Source: Tannerella sp. (lineage in GTDB: Bacteria; Bacteroidota; Bacteroidia; Bacteroidales; Tannerellaceae). From it: a stretch of 64,000 nt of DNA. Below the pieces are notes generated by a model. That model made no database searches and had not been told where the DNA came from. It saw only the letters and a list, made by a program, of their open reading frames with translations. The stretch is from contig JAISNP010000109.1 in assembly GCA_031276175.1 (NCBI GenBank), forward strand, positions 1 to 64,000, read 5' to 3'. The first letter of the stretch is position 1, and each line of letters begins with the position of its first letter. Positions 19,994 through 30,955 of this stretch are shown here, piece by piece. A program made the position numbers and the translations under genes.

Positions 19994-22330
19994 ATGACGA
20001 ATAGAAAAATCGGAAAATCAGGAAAAAATTCCATTTCGGCGAAACGCATTTTGCCGGTTGCCGGAAATGAGCCGGGCGCGGCGGACAAACGGCAGGAGGC
20101 GCTGCGTGCGCCGCTTACGCACGCGGAACACGGTTTTTGGTTTTGGGCTTTTGTCGGCCTTGCGGCGGTTTTGTTTTTTGCGCTGCCGCTGTTGAGCCTT
20201 GATGCGGGGAACAGCGGGGATGAGGATTCGTACCGGATTCCGCAGGGAAATCACGTGCTGGATTTTTACCAGTCGGGAGGCAGGGATTCCACAGGGCTTT
20301 ATTTGGGGAGCAGGTACTACGGCGCGTCGTTCGACGTGGCGACGGCTTTTGTTAACCGCACGTTGGGGATAGAAGAGATTCACGTGACGCGGCATCTTTT
20401 TAATGCTTTTTTCGGCTGGACGGCGATACTGTTTGCCGGGCTGATTGCCTGCCGTGTGGGGGGCTGGCGGGCGGGCGTGATGACGATGGCGCTGCTGTTT
20501 CTCTCGCCGAGGTTCCTCGGACATGCGTACAATAATCCCAAAGATATTCCTTTTGCGGCGGCGATTACTGCGGGGTGCTATTTCATGATGCGGTTTTTCG
20601 GCCGGTTCCCGGATGTGAAGATTAAAACCGCAGTCTGCCTTGCCCTTTCCATTGCGCTGGCCGTAAGCATACGTATCGGGGGGCTGATATTGTTCGGTTA
20701 TTTCGGCGTTTTCGGACTGATATATCTTGCGGATATTTATTTTGCCGGGAGGAAACAAGATCCGAAAGAGGCCGTGCGCCTGCTCGGAAGGCGCGTGCCT
20801 CGGTTGCTGCTTTATGGCTTTGCCATTTGTGTGACCGGGTATTTTGCGGGGCTGATTTTGTGGCCTTACGCCCTGATGTCGCCCGTTGCCCATCCGCTGG
20901 AGGCTTTCAAGGCGATGTCTTTCTATTCGACTTCCCTGGGGCAGTTGTTCGAGGGGTATTACACCATGTCCGCCGACCTGCCGCGGTACTATACGCCGAA
21001 GTATATTTTGATTACGACGCCCCTTGCCGTCACGCTGGGAGCGATGGTTTACCTGTTTGCCGGGGGATTGAAGCGCGCCGTCCGTCCGGCGACTTTTATG
21101 ATTTATTTTGCGTTCGCGTTCCCCGTGTTCTGGATCGCGTATACCGGCGCTAACGTGTATGGCGGGTGGCGCCATGCGTTGTTTGTCTGTCCGCCGATGG
21201 CCGTTGCCGCAGGATTGGGATTCAACGCCCTGGCGGAACGGGCGAAGCGGCGGTACCTCAAGACGGCGCTGATCGCATTGCCGTTTGCACTGCTGGCGAT
21301 GCCTGCGGCGCATATTGTCCGTAACCATCCGCATGAATACGTGTATTTCAATGCGCTCGCCGGGGGGATAGACGGGGCTTACGGGAATTATGAGACGGAT
21401 TATTACTTCCACTCCACCCGCGCGGCGGCGGAATGGGTAAAGGCAAATGCCCGCAAGTCGGGGCTGGAGACGGGCGACAAAATCGTCGTAGGGAGCTGGC
21501 ATTCGGCGTCGGTGGAATATTTCCTGCGGAAAGACACGGCACGGTTTCGCACCGCCTTCGTGCGCTGGCGCGAACGCAGCACGACGGACTGGGACTATGC
21601 CATATTCCCTCTTGTGGGCATGACGCCGCAGATCATTAAAAGCGCCCACTTCCCGCCGTCGAATACCGTCCACACGATAAAGGTGGACGACAAGCCCATT
21701 TGCCTCATACTGAAACGTAGCGACAAGTCGGCGTACCGCGCCGCGCTTTTGCGGGAAAAATATAACGACAAAACCCTCGACGGCGAACAGCGCAGGAAGC
21801 TGTTTGTGGAAGCCATGACCGGATACCTCCGTGCGGTCGAAGCGGAGCCGGACGAATTTTATCTGCTGATTACCCTGGCACAGGAATGTTTCAATGCCGG
21901 CAGCATAGATATGTCGGCGCACTATCTGAACCAAGTGATAGAATACTGTGCGGACGAGTTTAACCTGAATTTCGCCGCCTCCATGTATGAACAGTATGCG
22001 GAGCGGACAAAGGACCTTCAGTATGCGGAACAGATGGCGGCATTTCGCCGGCGGATGGTATCCGACTTTCCCCGCAAGCCGAAGTATTATTATGACCTTG
22101 CAATGATATACGCCGGGAAAGGCAATGCCGCCGCCGGGAAAAAACTGATGGACGACTGCATGAAGAAAAACGGCTATCTCTTCGATTCGTATTACTACAT
22201 GGCCTATTATCTGTCGCATACCGGCAACCGCGAAGCTGCCCTGAAGATTCTGGACAAGTGCAGGGCAAAATTTCCTTCCTACGCTTCCGTCGTGCAGGAA
22301 ACGCGGCTGCGCATCGAGCAAGGACAGTGA
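19994..22330 (+). CDS. Glycosyltransferase family 39-like integral membrane protein with C-terminal TPR-like region
   Basis: Multiple TM helices; LFLSPRFLGHAYNNPKDIPFAAAITAG; C-terminal helical repeats. Confidence 0.7.
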   Translation: MTNRKIGKSGKNSISAKRILPVAGNEPGAADKRQEALRAPLTHAEHGFWFWAFVGLAAVLFFALPLLSLDAGNSGDEDSYRIPQGNHVLDFYQSGGRDSTGLYLGSRYYGASFDVATAFVNRTLGIEEIHVTRHLFNAFFGWTAILFAGLIACRVGGWRAGVMTMALLFLSPRFLGHAYNNPKDIPFAAAITAGCYFMMRFFGRFPDVKIKTAVCLALSIALAVSIRIGGLILFGYFGVFGLIYLADIYFAGRKQDPKEAVRLLGRRVPRLLLYGFAICVTGYFAGLILWPYALMSPVAHPLEAFKAMSFYSTSLGQLFEGYYTMSADLPRYYTPKYILITTPLAVTLGAMVYLFAGGLKRAVRPATFMIYFAFAFPVFWIAYTGANVYGGWRHALFVCPPMAVAAGLGFNALAERAKRRYLKTALIALPFALLAMPAAHIVRNHPHEYVYFNALAGGIDGAYGNYETDYYFHSTRAAAEWVKANARKSGLETGDKIVVGSWHSASVEYFLRKDTARFRTAFVRWRERSTTDWDYAIFPLVGMTPQIIKSAHFPPSNTVHTIKVDDKPICLILKRSDKSAYRAALLREKYNDKTLDGEQRRKLFVEAMTGYLRAVEAEPDEFYLLITLAQECFNAGSIDMSAHYLNQVIEYCADEFNLNFAASMYEQYAERTKDLQYAEQMAAFRRRMVSDFPRKPKYYYDLAMIYAGKGNAAAGKKLMDDCMKKNGYLFDSYYYMAYYLSHTGNREAALKILDKCRAKFPSYASVVQETRLRIEQGQ

Positions 22331-22449
22331 AAAAGATTTGTTTCCGACACGATGTTGGCCTAAGTTAAATATGATTATTTATATAAAACACATTTTGAAT
22401 AAAGAAAGATTCAAAGTAATTTCGTGTCCGTTTTTTTCATAAATCGTAT

Positions 22450-23307
22450 ATGAGGCAGTTAAAAATAAATCCGTCAATTACCAAACGAGAAAGCGAATCT
22501 ATCGAAAAATATCTTCCCGAAATCGGAAGACAAAGACTTATCTCGGCCGAAGAAGAAGTTGAACTTGCCCAAAGAATCAAACAGGGAGACAAGGCGGCAA
22601 TGGACAAACTTGTGCTTGCAAACCTGCGTTTTGTCGTTTCGGTGGCAAAGCAGTATCAAAACCAGGGCATCACTTTGCAGGACCTGATCAGCGAAGGAAA
22701 TCTGGGACTGATAAAAGCCGCGGAAAGATTTGATGAGACACGAGGGTTTAAGTTTATTTCTTATGCGGTGTGGTGGATCCGGCAAAGCATACTTCAGGCT
22801 TTGGCCGAACAGTCGCGGATGGTACGCCTGCCTCTCAATCAGGTCGGGAATTTAAATAAACTTGCCAAAATGACTGCAAAGTTCGAACAGGAGAACCAGC
22901 GTAAGCCGTCGAACGAAGAACTGGCGGACATACTGAATATTTCAACCGAAAAGCTTTCCGATTTATATAATTTTTCAAACCGCCATGTTTCGGTAGACGC
23001 CCCTTTTACGGAAGAGGGCGACAACAATCTGCTTGACGTGATTGTCGACAGAGACGCCCCCATGGCCGATAAAAATCTGATTCACGAATCGCTGTCGAAA
23101 GACATCAACCGCACCCTCTCCACCTTGAACGACCGCGACAGGGAAGTGATCAAATGGTCTTTCGGCATCGGTTGCCGTGAATTGACGCTGGAAGAAATCA
23201 GCGGCAAACTCGGTCTGACACGCGAGCGTGTAAGACAAATCAGAGAAAAAGCAATCAAAAAGCTGAAAAACAAAAGTCATATCCTGCTAAAAAGCTATTG
23301 GGGATAA
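22450..23307 (+). CDS. rpoD: Primary RNA polymerase sigma factor (sigma-70, short Bacteroidetes form)
   Basis: [50 protein letters not shown]; region 4 [29 protein letters not shown]. Confidence 0.95.
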   Translation: MRQLKINPSITKRESESIEKYLPEIGRQRLISAEEEVELAQRIKQGDKAAMDKLVLANLRFVVSVAKQYQNQGITLQDLISEGNLGLIKAAERFDETRGFKFISYAVWWIRQSILQALAEQSRMVRLPLNQVGNLNKLAKMTAKFEQENQRKPSNEELADILNISTEKLSDLYNFSNRHVSVDAPFTEEGDNNLLDVIVDRDAPMADKNLIHESLSKDINRTLSTLNDRDREVIKWSFGIGCRELTLEEISGKLGLTRERVRQIREKAIKKLKNKSHILLKSYWG

Positions 23308-23364
23308 GACACCGCCGCAGCCGGTTTCTTCATCTTCATCTGCATTTCCAAAACCACGAAAAAA

Positions 23365-24195
23365 ATGGCCGGAACTACCGTACAATTGATTAATACGGGC
23401 TTTTTTTATGCCGACGGAGGCTCCATGTTCGGGGCGACGCCGCGTCAGGCATGGAAAAGGCGCTATCCCTGCGACGAGCAAAACCGTTGCCTGCTTGCCA
23501 TGCGCGCCGGTCTGGTGATTACCGGTTGCGGACGCATCATTCTTATCGACAACGGCGTAGGAGACAAACACATTGAGAAGTTGAAAAACACATCTTACCG
23601 GTTTTTCGATTTGGTCGACATCCGCGAGGCGCTTAACGCGAGGGGCATTGCTCCCGGACAAGTGACCGACGTGGTACTCACGCACCTGCATTTCGACCAC
23701 TGCGGCGCTACGACACGCTATGAAAACGGACAAACGACGCCCACCTTTCCCGAAGCGACATGCTGGGTAAGCCGCGCGCAATGGCAAAACAGCCTGTCCC
23801 CTAACCCGCTTGAGGCCGATTCTTATTTTCACGAAAATATCAGCGCCGTCGCGACGACCGGGAAACTGCGCCTGATTGATTCCGACTGCGATTTGTGCGA
23901 AGACGTCCGGCTGCGGCTTTACGGCGGGCATACGCCCGGACAGATTGCGCCTTACGTCGGGACAGACGAAAAGACGATGGTTTTTGCGGGCGACGTGATT
24001 CCCATCGCGGCGCAGGTATCACCTTTGTGGATTTCGGCTTACGACACGCATCCGCTGACATCGTACTACGAAAAACTGCGCATGTTGGACGAAGCTGCCG
24101 ACAGGAAACAAACGATCGTGCACTACCACGATGCCTGTAAGCCCTGCTCGACCGTACGGAAAATCGGGAATGCCATAATTCGTCGGGACGATTAG
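23365..24195 (+). CDS. MBL-fold metallo-hydrolase
   Basis: VVLTHLHFDHCGATTRYENG; YGGHTPGQIAPYV. Confidence 0.85.
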   Translation: MAGTTVQLINTGFFYADGGSMFGATPRQAWKRRYPCDEQNRCLLAMRAGLVITGCGRIILIDNGVGDKHIEKLKNTSYRFFDLVDIREALNARGIAPGQVTDVVLTHLHFDHCGATTRYENGQTTPTFPEATCWVSRAQWQNSLSPNPLEADSYFHENISAVATTGKLRLIDSDCDLCEDVRLRLYGGHTPGQIAPYVGTDEKTMVFAGDVIPIAAQVSPLWISAYDTHPLTSYYEKLRMLDEAADRKQTIVHYHDACKPCSTVRKIGNAIIRRDD

Positions 24196-24231
24196 ATCCG
24201 TCACGTCCTGTCGGAAGATTCTCCCGCGCGT

Positions 24232-24480
24232 TTGATTAATCGCATCACGGATAGTCTTGACATAAGCCGCATGGCAGATACTTATCGCGGGGGAGGGGCA
24301 AGTTCCTGTCATCCCCGGATGATGTTTAAGGTGATTATCTTCGGGGATTTGAACAATATTTACCCGTGTCGCAAAATAGAAAATGCCCTGACCGGCAGGG
24401 GGAGTTTCATGTGGCTTACGTGCGGTTGGACTCCCGGCCGTAACACCGGCAACCGCTTTCGTTCTTCCCGTTTATCAGAA
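24232..24480 (+). pseudogene. Decayed IS1182-like transposase N-terminal fragment
   Basis: ORF contains SCHPRMMFKVIIFGDLNNIYPCRKIENALTGRGSFMWLTCGWTPGRNTGNRFRSSRL, typical of the DUF772/IS1182 N-terminus. Confidence 0.7.
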
Positions 24481-26538
24481 CTTGTATTTAATCATCAGAT
24501 TCAGGTCGGTGCGTTTTTTGCCTGCAATGGCTTCGAGGTCGCTACCGATGGCTTCGCGATCGATGTAGTGCATTTGTACGATTTTGACGGAGAGCGCCAG
24601 CCGTTCCGTTAAAAAATACCGCACGACGGCGGCACAGCGGAATCCTTCGCCGTAGAGGAGCGACGGGTTGTAGACGTACTGAAGTTTTTTCTCGCGCGAA
24701 CCGATGCGGCTGTCATAATCGTCGGTATCGAAGTATGCGATAAACAAATCGGCCTGCAGTCGCGCGGAAGGCTTCCATGCAATGCTTTGCGAGAAGGCAA
24801 ACCCGCGGCTTTCTTTTCCCCGCATTTTGTCGTAGAGGCAGACGTCGACCGACGTGCGTGCGGACAGGGCCGGTTGCGGGTTGAAAACGAAATGCCCCCC
24901 GACGCGGTGTTGCGTGTAGGGGAGCGCTTCGGTTTCGTGGAGTTCGCCTGTGGTTCGGTTGGCGTATTTTTGGCGGTACCGGTACCGGAGGTAAGCGGAG
25001 TATTTGTCGGCGGCGGTATAATCGACCTGCACCATGTATTCCGTGCCGGACGAGGGGGCGTCGACTCCGTATTTCAGCCACGGGAAGCGGAATAAGTCGG
25101 CATATCCCGAAAAACTCCAGTGCGCCGCGGGCGTAAACTTCAATCCTGTATGCAGTCCCTGTTCGTTCCGCACATCGCTGTTCTGCGAAAAAGCCCTGCC
25201 GTACAGCGCCTGATAGTCGGGCGCGTAGGATCGGAACAGTACGAAGGCGGACAGGTACGAAACAGGCGTCCACTGCATCGTGTTCAGCGTAGCCCACGCG
25301 CCGTTTTTGGAAACGGCCGTTTCGCCGGACAGCCAGACGTTGTCGTGAAGGAAGCAGTAGTCTATGCTTGCGTTCACGTTTCGCGTGCCCCTGAAATAAT
25401 ATACGTTATACGGATGCGGTTCGGGCGCGACGGTCAGGCGTCCGTAGTCGTGTGTCAGCGCGGTCACTCCCACGGCAAACGTCGGGGCTTCGTAACGGAT
25501 ATTCCCGCCGAAGACGTGCGATGTAATCGTATTTTTCTTCTCCATGTCGCTTTCGCGGCGATGCAGTCCGTCGGTTTTGAACGACGTGATCATGCCGTCT
25601 TCCACATTTCCGTCTTCTCTGCGGGCGGAAAAGAAAACGGAGGCGTCGATGTTTTTCCGGCTGACAGTCGCTGCAAATCCCCGGAAGAAACTGCTTTCGT
25701 TTGCAGAATAATGGCGGCGGAACCCGTTGTTCCGGTTTCCTGCGTGTGTCTGAATGGCGTACATCCGCGGGTTGAAATCGTGGCTGAGCGTCAGCCCCTG
25801 TCCGAACGAAGCCTTGTAGTCGCCCACGACAAGCGTTTTGAGCCATTTCATATTGCGCAGCAACAAGTGTGCGGAATAATAGTCGTATCCCCTGTTGCGG
25901 CTGTTCATGAACGGTTCACCGGCATCCTTTTCCATGACAATTCCGGCCTGCAGGCGGTCGTCGAAAGCATATGAGTAGCGTAAATTATGATAAAACGGCT
26001 GACCGAGGTACCGGCTGTCGGGCGACTGCAGCAATACGCTGTCGGGCGCCGGCAGGTATCCCTGTTTCAGCGGAAAGGTACGGTCGAACCGTAGCACAAA
26101 CTCATGCGAGCCGTACTTCGTCAGGTTGCCGATATTCGGAGGCAGCTTGCCGGGCGTCACATCGCCGGCATACACAAAGGGCAACAACAGGTCGATAGTC
26201 GGCCAATCCAGTTCTTCGATGCCTTTCAGTTCGTATACCGTCGCCATGTTTCCGTAACGCTCCCTGTACGCGATGATGCTTTCAATCTGGCGATCGGACA
26301 GGAACGGCAACTGTTTCAGCATTTCCGCCGTGACGGTATTCAGGTTGAACGGATGCTCCGCGAGATACGACAGTTCGGCAAACAGCGCTTCCGCCTGCCC
26401 GTCGTCTTCCGATTCTTCCGCAAGTCTTTCGATAAATTCCACCCACTTTTCCGCCGTCCTGTTTTCCTGTCCTGCTGCACCGGAGAATGAAACCAGCAGG
26501 ATTGCAAGCGTCACCGTAGGCAGCCGTTTCATTATCAT
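24475..26538 (-). CDS. Helix-hairpin-helix (ComEA-like) N-terminal outer-membrane protein
   Basis: NLNTVTAEMLKQLPFLSDRQIESIIAYRERYGNMATVYELKGIEELD followed by beta-barrel-like sequence. Confidence 0.8.
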   Translation of the reverse strand: MIMKRLPTVTLAILLVSFSGAAGQENRTAEKWVEFIERLAEESEDDGQAEALFAELSYLAEHPFNLNTVTAEMLKQLPFLSDRQIESIIAYRERYGNMATVYELKGIEELDWPTIDLLLPFVYAGDVTPGKLPPNIGNLTKYGSHEFVLRFDRTFPLKQGYLPAPDSVLLQSPDSRYLGQPFYHNLRYSYAFDDRLQAGIVMEKDAGEPFMNSRNRGYDYYSAHLLLRNMKWLKTLVVGDYKASFGQGLTLSHDFNPRMYAIQTHAGNRNNGFRRHYSANESSFFRGFAATVSRKNIDASVFFSARREDGNVEDGMITSFKTDGLHRRESDMEKKNTITSHVFGGNIRYEAPTFAVGVTALTHDYGRLTVAPEPHPYNVYYFRGTRNVNASIDYCFLHDNVWLSGETAVSKNGAWATLNTMQWTPVSYLSAFVLFRSYAPDYQALYGRAFSQNSDVRNEQGLHTGLKFTPAAHWSFSGYADLFRFPWLKYGVDAPSSGTEYMVQVDYTAADKYSAYLRYRYRQKYANRTTGELHETEALPYTQHRVGGHFVFNPQPALSARTSVDVCLYDKMRGKESRGFAFSQSIAWKPSARLQADLFIAYFDTDDYDSRIGSREKKLQYVYNPSLLYGEGFRCAAVVRYFLTERLALSVKIVQMHYIDREAIGSDLEAIAGKKRTDLNLMIKYKF

Positions 26539-26544
26539 TAAGGA

Positions 26545-27357
26545 TTAAAATAACAGGGATAAACCCATGCCGAGATTTGCGCCCAGTATGGAATGATAAA
26601 TCATGACCGTATCAACCTCGATGTTGTTGAGCCGAAAACTCATTCCCAGCGAAGGGCGGAGCGGCGTCGTCCGTACGCCCGCCCTGAGCCGGAAATCGTC
26701 GGAGATGAGATATTCCGTTCCGAACGATGCCGAGAACGGCGTTTCTTCGCAATGTGCGATTCCGGAAGTGATCCGCGCCTCGTTCGTCATGTTCCAGTTA
26801 ACGTTCAGTTCCGCCAGATATGCGCCGATGCGCCTGCTGTCGACACCTGCTTCGTTCAGCGGGACGGAGGGGAAGTTGATCACCGACACTCCCGCCGACA
26901 GGTTTTCGGAAGGCCGGAAAGTAACTCCGATGTCGGTTGAAATGCGCGCAACGTCCGATTCGAAGATTTCCGACTGCATGACCGTATATTGCACGCTTAT
27001 GCCCAAAGCCCACGATGCATTCAACTGCTTGCCTGCCGAAAGACGGAACAGGCTCTCGCGATACTCGTCGTATCCGAACGAAGCCACGTGCAGTCCGACG
27101 GGAAGCACACGGTTGGGAAAGCAGAATCCGCTGCTGATCGTAGCCAACTCTTTCAGCGAATAACGGCTGTAATAATCGACGCGTACCGTTTTCTTCGTCT
27201 GCATCCCCAGCAGCGAGGGGTTGAAAAACGCCGAATGTGCACCTCCGTTGCCTCCCATGCCCAGCGTTCCGACGTCGGGCAATCGCAGGTTGTCGGTCGC
27301 CGGAACGGAAAAACACCGGAACCATACGGCAAATATAATGATCAGCCATTTCTTCAT
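26545..27357 (-). CDS. Hypothetical outer-membrane protein (PorV/FadL-like barrel features)
   Basis: Signal peptide; DVGTLGMGGNGGAHSAFFNPSLLG; barrel-like C-terminus. Confidence 0.55.
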   Translation of the reverse strand: MKKWLIIIFAVWFRCFSVPATDNLRLPDVGTLGMGGNGGAHSAFFNPSLLGMQTKKTVRVDYYSRYSLKELATISSGFCFPNRVLPVGLHVASFGYDEYRESLFRLSAGKQLNASWALGISVQYTVMQSEIFESDVARISTDIGVTFRPSENLSAGVSVINFPSVPLNEAGVDSRRIGAYLAELNVNWNMTNEARITSGIAHCEETPFSASFGTEYLISDDFRLRAGVRTTPLRPSLGMSFRLNNIEVDTVMIYHSILGANLGMGLSLLF

Positions 27358-27400
27358 GTGCGTAAAATATATGTGGATAACATTTGTTGTTCGGGACAAA

Positions 27401-27490
27401 GATAATGATTTTAAATGAATATTGCATTCATTGCCTGATCAGCCTGAAGGGCTATATTTTCATAGCCTTAAGTTTGCGGTTGAAAAAATC
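27401..27490. repeat. Dispersed REP-like element, copy 2 (AATGAATATTGCATTCATT palindrome + GCCTGATCAGCCTGAAGGGCTATATTTTCATAGCCTTAAGTTTGCGGTT)
   Basis: Similarity to 58235-58325 and 19150-19198. Confidence 0.7.
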
Positions 27491-27648
27491 GGGGTTAAAT
27501 ATTTACTTTTGTTGTATGAAAGTAAGGATTTGATCGACCGGCAAAGGTAAACTATTTTCATAACGAGACATTAAAGTCTATCTGCGGAAAGAGACCTTTG
27601 TCGGTCAAGTTGAGGATACTGTGTAGAATATCAGGCTTTTAATCCTGT

Positions 27649-28395
27649 TTAAATTTTAACGAAATAAAAGCATAAAGGGTTTCCGTATTTGGCACATAGA
27701 TATTTTCTTTGAAGTGACAAAACTAAAAAAGAAATGTATCCAACAGACACAATTACTCTTGAATTTCCGGGAACAGAACTTTCCCGATGAGAGGATACTG
27801 CATTTACGTACTTCGTACCTCCCATGGTCATATTCCCATTCCTCCGACACGCTCTCTGCAGGACAGGTTTTAAAACCAAATACCGCTTCTTCGTACAAAT
27901 TTCCTTGATTCTCTTTCAAGGCCAACAGGTAATGACCGCCTTTTGTCTTGATCTTTTCGCTATATCACGTTTTTTTTGTCCTGCGCACACCCGATTCTCC
28001 GATACCCACGCATTGACTGTGTATAATCCTTTGTTGCCACGGCTGCATGGAGATGTTCCTCTGAGTTTTTTCCCGTCCAAACAAATTTGTTTTTCCGACA
28101 ATAACCCGATAAGGTCTTTGCCGTAATCGTTCAAACATACCCGTAATACTTCCGGCTCCAACATCGGAAATACCCGACGGAAAGTGTCGTGCGACGGTAT
28201 CCCATTAGGCAAGGATACATAGGGGTGTAAAAACTCTTTGTGGGTACGGGCAAATAAAACCATGTCTTCGTAATCTTTCCCGCTACTCAGGTAAGTAAAT
28301 AAGCCTGTCAACAATATGTACGACAACTTGTGCAAACACTTTTTTTCTATTCGAAAATCTTTTACCTCCGACAGGTATGCTTGTATCGTTTTCAT
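27649..28395 (-). pseudogene. Degenerate ISAs1-family transposase (frameshifted, internally deleted)
   Basis: ORF 27916..28395 MKTIQAYLSEVKDFRIEKKCLHKLSYIL..DGKKLRGT and ORF 27656..27925 ALKENQGNLYEE..DHGRYEVRKCSI in a different frame. Confidence 0.85.
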
Positions 28396-28495
28396 GCCCC
28401 AAAGTTAGTAATTTCGTGCGTTTGCCCGTCGTACGGGATTGTTTTTGCAAAACACACAATTTATTGTTCATTTCGGAGTTATCAATTATCATACG

Positions 28496-29458
28496 ATGAA
28501 ACGGATTTATTTTTTTATAGTTGCTATAAGTGCGTGTGCATCCGTGGCGAGGGCGCAAACGGACGATGCGATGCTCAGCCAGTATTTCGCGGCATTGAAT
28601 TACTACAACCCTGCGTATGCCGGCAAGTCGGGCGAGTTGAATACGATGGCGTTGTACCGTATGCAATGGCTGGGAGTTACGAACGCCCCCAGGTCGATAT
28701 GCGTGGCGGCGGATATGCCTTGGAAATACGGGAAAATACAGCAGGGCATCGGCATCGTCGTAGTGAGCGACAAACTGGGACTGGACGAAAACCTGAGCGC
28801 GGGAGTGCAGTACGCATACAAGCGCAAACTGGGTAAAGGCACGCTCGGCATCGGGCTTCAGGCGGGCATACTCAACAAAGTGTTCAGGGGCGACAGTATC
28901 AACATCCCTTCGGGTAGCGAGATTGTTACGCCCGACGATGAAGCTCTCCCTCAAACGGAACTGGACGCTATGGGGATCGACATGACTGCCGGCATCATGT
29001 ACTACGGCGACCGCTATTTCGTGGGAATCGGTTCCGCACATCTGACGGCACCTACGCTCAATCTCGACGAAAATACGGAACGAAAAATCGAACGCACCTA
29101 TAATTTAACGGCCGGATACAATATGCAATTAAAAAATACGTTACTTGAATTGCAACCTTCCGTACTGGTACTGACGAACCTGCAAATGGTTTCGGCAGAC
29201 GTAACGGCAAGAGCGGTATATAACAAAATGTACAACGGTGGACTGGGGCTGCGTATCAGCGACAACGGGAAACTCAACAGCGCAACACTTTACCTTGGCG
29301 CCTTCATCAAAGGATTCCGTGTGGGTTATGCGTTCGAATTTCCGACTTCCGCAATGAATGCAAGCGCCGGAAGTCATGAATTTGCAGTCTCATACCACCT
29401 GAAACTGAACAACAGAAAAGGATTAAAAAACAAACACAAAAGCATAAGGATCTTGTAA
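28496..29458 (+). CDS. porP: Type IX secretion system membrane protein PorP/SprF family
   Basis: DAMLSQYFAALNYYNPAYAGKSGELNTMALYRMQWLGVTNAPRS. Confidence 0.9.
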   Translation: MKRIYFFIVAISACASVARAQTDDAMLSQYFAALNYYNPAYAGKSGELNTMALYRMQWLGVTNAPRSICVAADMPWKYGKIQQGIGIVVVSDKLGLDENLSAGVQYAYKRKLGKGTLGIGLQAGILNKVFRGDSINIPSGSEIVTPDDEALPQTELDAMGIDMTAGIMYYGDRYFVGIGSAHLTAPTLNLDENTERKIERTYNLTAGYNMQLKNTLLELQPSVLVLTNLQMVSADVTARAVYNKMYNGGLGLRISDNGKLNSATLYLGAFIKGFRVGYAFEFPTSAMNASAGSHEFAVSYHLKLNNRKGLKNKHKSIRIL

Positions 29459-29489
29459 GAGGAACTTAAAAAAATAGAATGAGCCAATC

Positions 29490-30923
29490 ATGAAGAAAAT
29501 TGTTTTGATACTTGTATCAGCCACATTGCTGGCATCATGCGGAAAACTGTTTTCCGGCGACGGCAGCGAATTGACAGGAGTCAAACTGGCGTCGTTCGCC
29601 GAGCCTGCACCTTACGGAATGGTATTGATTAAACGCGGTTCGTTTGCGATGGGCCCTGCCGACAATGACAGCCTCTGGGGCTTCAATGCCGGAACGAAAG
29701 GCGTCTCCTTCGAAGCGTTCTGGATGGACGAAACGGAAATCACAAACGCCAAATACCGACAATTCGTATATTGGGTGCGCGATTCCATCATCCGTACACG
29801 TCTGGCAGACCCGGCCTACGGCGGGAACGAATTGTTTATGATTACGGAAGACAGATACGGAGACCCCGTCACCCCGCATCTGGATTGGAACCGCCCGATT
29901 CCCTGGCGCCGAGCCAACGAAGACGAACTGCGTGCCATCGAAAGCGTCTATTACACGCACCCCGTAACAGGCGAACGGAGTCTGGACAAAAACCAGATGA
30001 ACTACAAATACGAATGGTTCGACCACACCTCTGCCGCACTGCGCCGCAACAATCTGAATCCCGCCGACCGCAACAGAAATACGGACATCCCGTTCAACCC
30101 GGAGGAAGTGGTAATGATTTCGAAAGATACGGCATACATCGACGACAACGGCAACGTGATCAACACGACCGTTACGCGCCCGCTCGGCTCGCCGTTCGAC
30201 TTCCTGCATACCCGCATCACCAATATCTATCCCGACGAAACAAGCTGGGTGAACGATTTCAGAAACGCTTACAACGAACCGTATCTGAAACTGTACTTCA
30301 ATCATCCGGGATACGACGACTATCCGGTAGTCGGCATCTCGTGGGAGCAGGCCAATGCCTTCTGCGTATGGCGCACGGAATCTTACAAGAAATCGTCGAA
30401 TCTGCCCGCCGGACAAGTGATTGAGCCGTTCCGCCTCCCGACGGAAGGCGAATGGGAATATGCGGCGCGTTCCGGAAAAAGCGAAAACAAATACCCGTGG
30501 GCGGACGCATCGTTGCAGAACGAAAAAGGCTGCTTCATGGCAAACTTCAAACCCGGCGACGGAAACTATACGGACGACGGCCATTTGGTTACTTCACGCG
30601 TAGCATCGTTCGCCCCGAACGAATTCGGGCTGTACGACATGGCCGGCAACGTGGCCGAATGGACATCTTCTATCTATACCGAAGCCGGGCTAAGCCAGGT
30701 GAACGACCTCAACCCCGACCTGCGTTACAGTGCGGCCAAGGAAGATCCCTATGAGATGAAGAAAAAAGTCGTCCGCGGAGGTTCATGGAAAGACGTCGCG
30801 CAGTTTATCCGTTCCGACATGCGCACGTTCGAATATCAGAATGAAACACGCTCGTACATCGGATTCCGGTGCGTGCGGACGCAGGTAGGTTTTTCGAATG
30901 TCAAAGGGAAAAAGAGTAAATAA
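29490..30923 (+). CDS. porK: T9SS ring lipoprotein PorK/GldK (SUMF1-like)
   Basis: Lipoprotein signal ATLLASCG; SUMF1 motifs; position first in the KLMN block. Confidence 0.92.
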   Translation: MKKIVLILVSATLLASCGKLFSGDGSELTGVKLASFAEPAPYGMVLIKRGSFAMGPADNDSLWGFNAGTKGVSFEAFWMDETEITNAKYRQFVYWVRDSIIRTRLADPAYGGNELFMITEDRYGDPVTPHLDWNRPIPWRRANEDELRAIESVYYTHPVTGERSLDKNQMNYKYEWFDHTSAALRRNNLNPADRNRNTDIPFNPEEVVMISKDTAYIDDNGNVINTTVTRPLGSPFDFLHTRITNIYPDETSWVNDFRNAYNEPYLKLYFNHPGYDDYPVVGISWEQANAFCVWRTESYKKSSNLPAGQVIEPFRLPTEGEWEYAARSGKSENKYPWADASLQNEKGCFMANFKPGDGNYTDDGHLVTSRVASFAPNEFGLYDMAGNVAEWTSSIYTEAGLSQVNDLNPDLRYSAAKEDPYEMKKKVVRGGSWKDVAQFIRSDMRTFEYQNETRSYIGFRCVRTQVGFSNVKGKKSK

Positions 30924-30955
30924 TGCGAACTATAATATAATGAAAATAATAAAAC

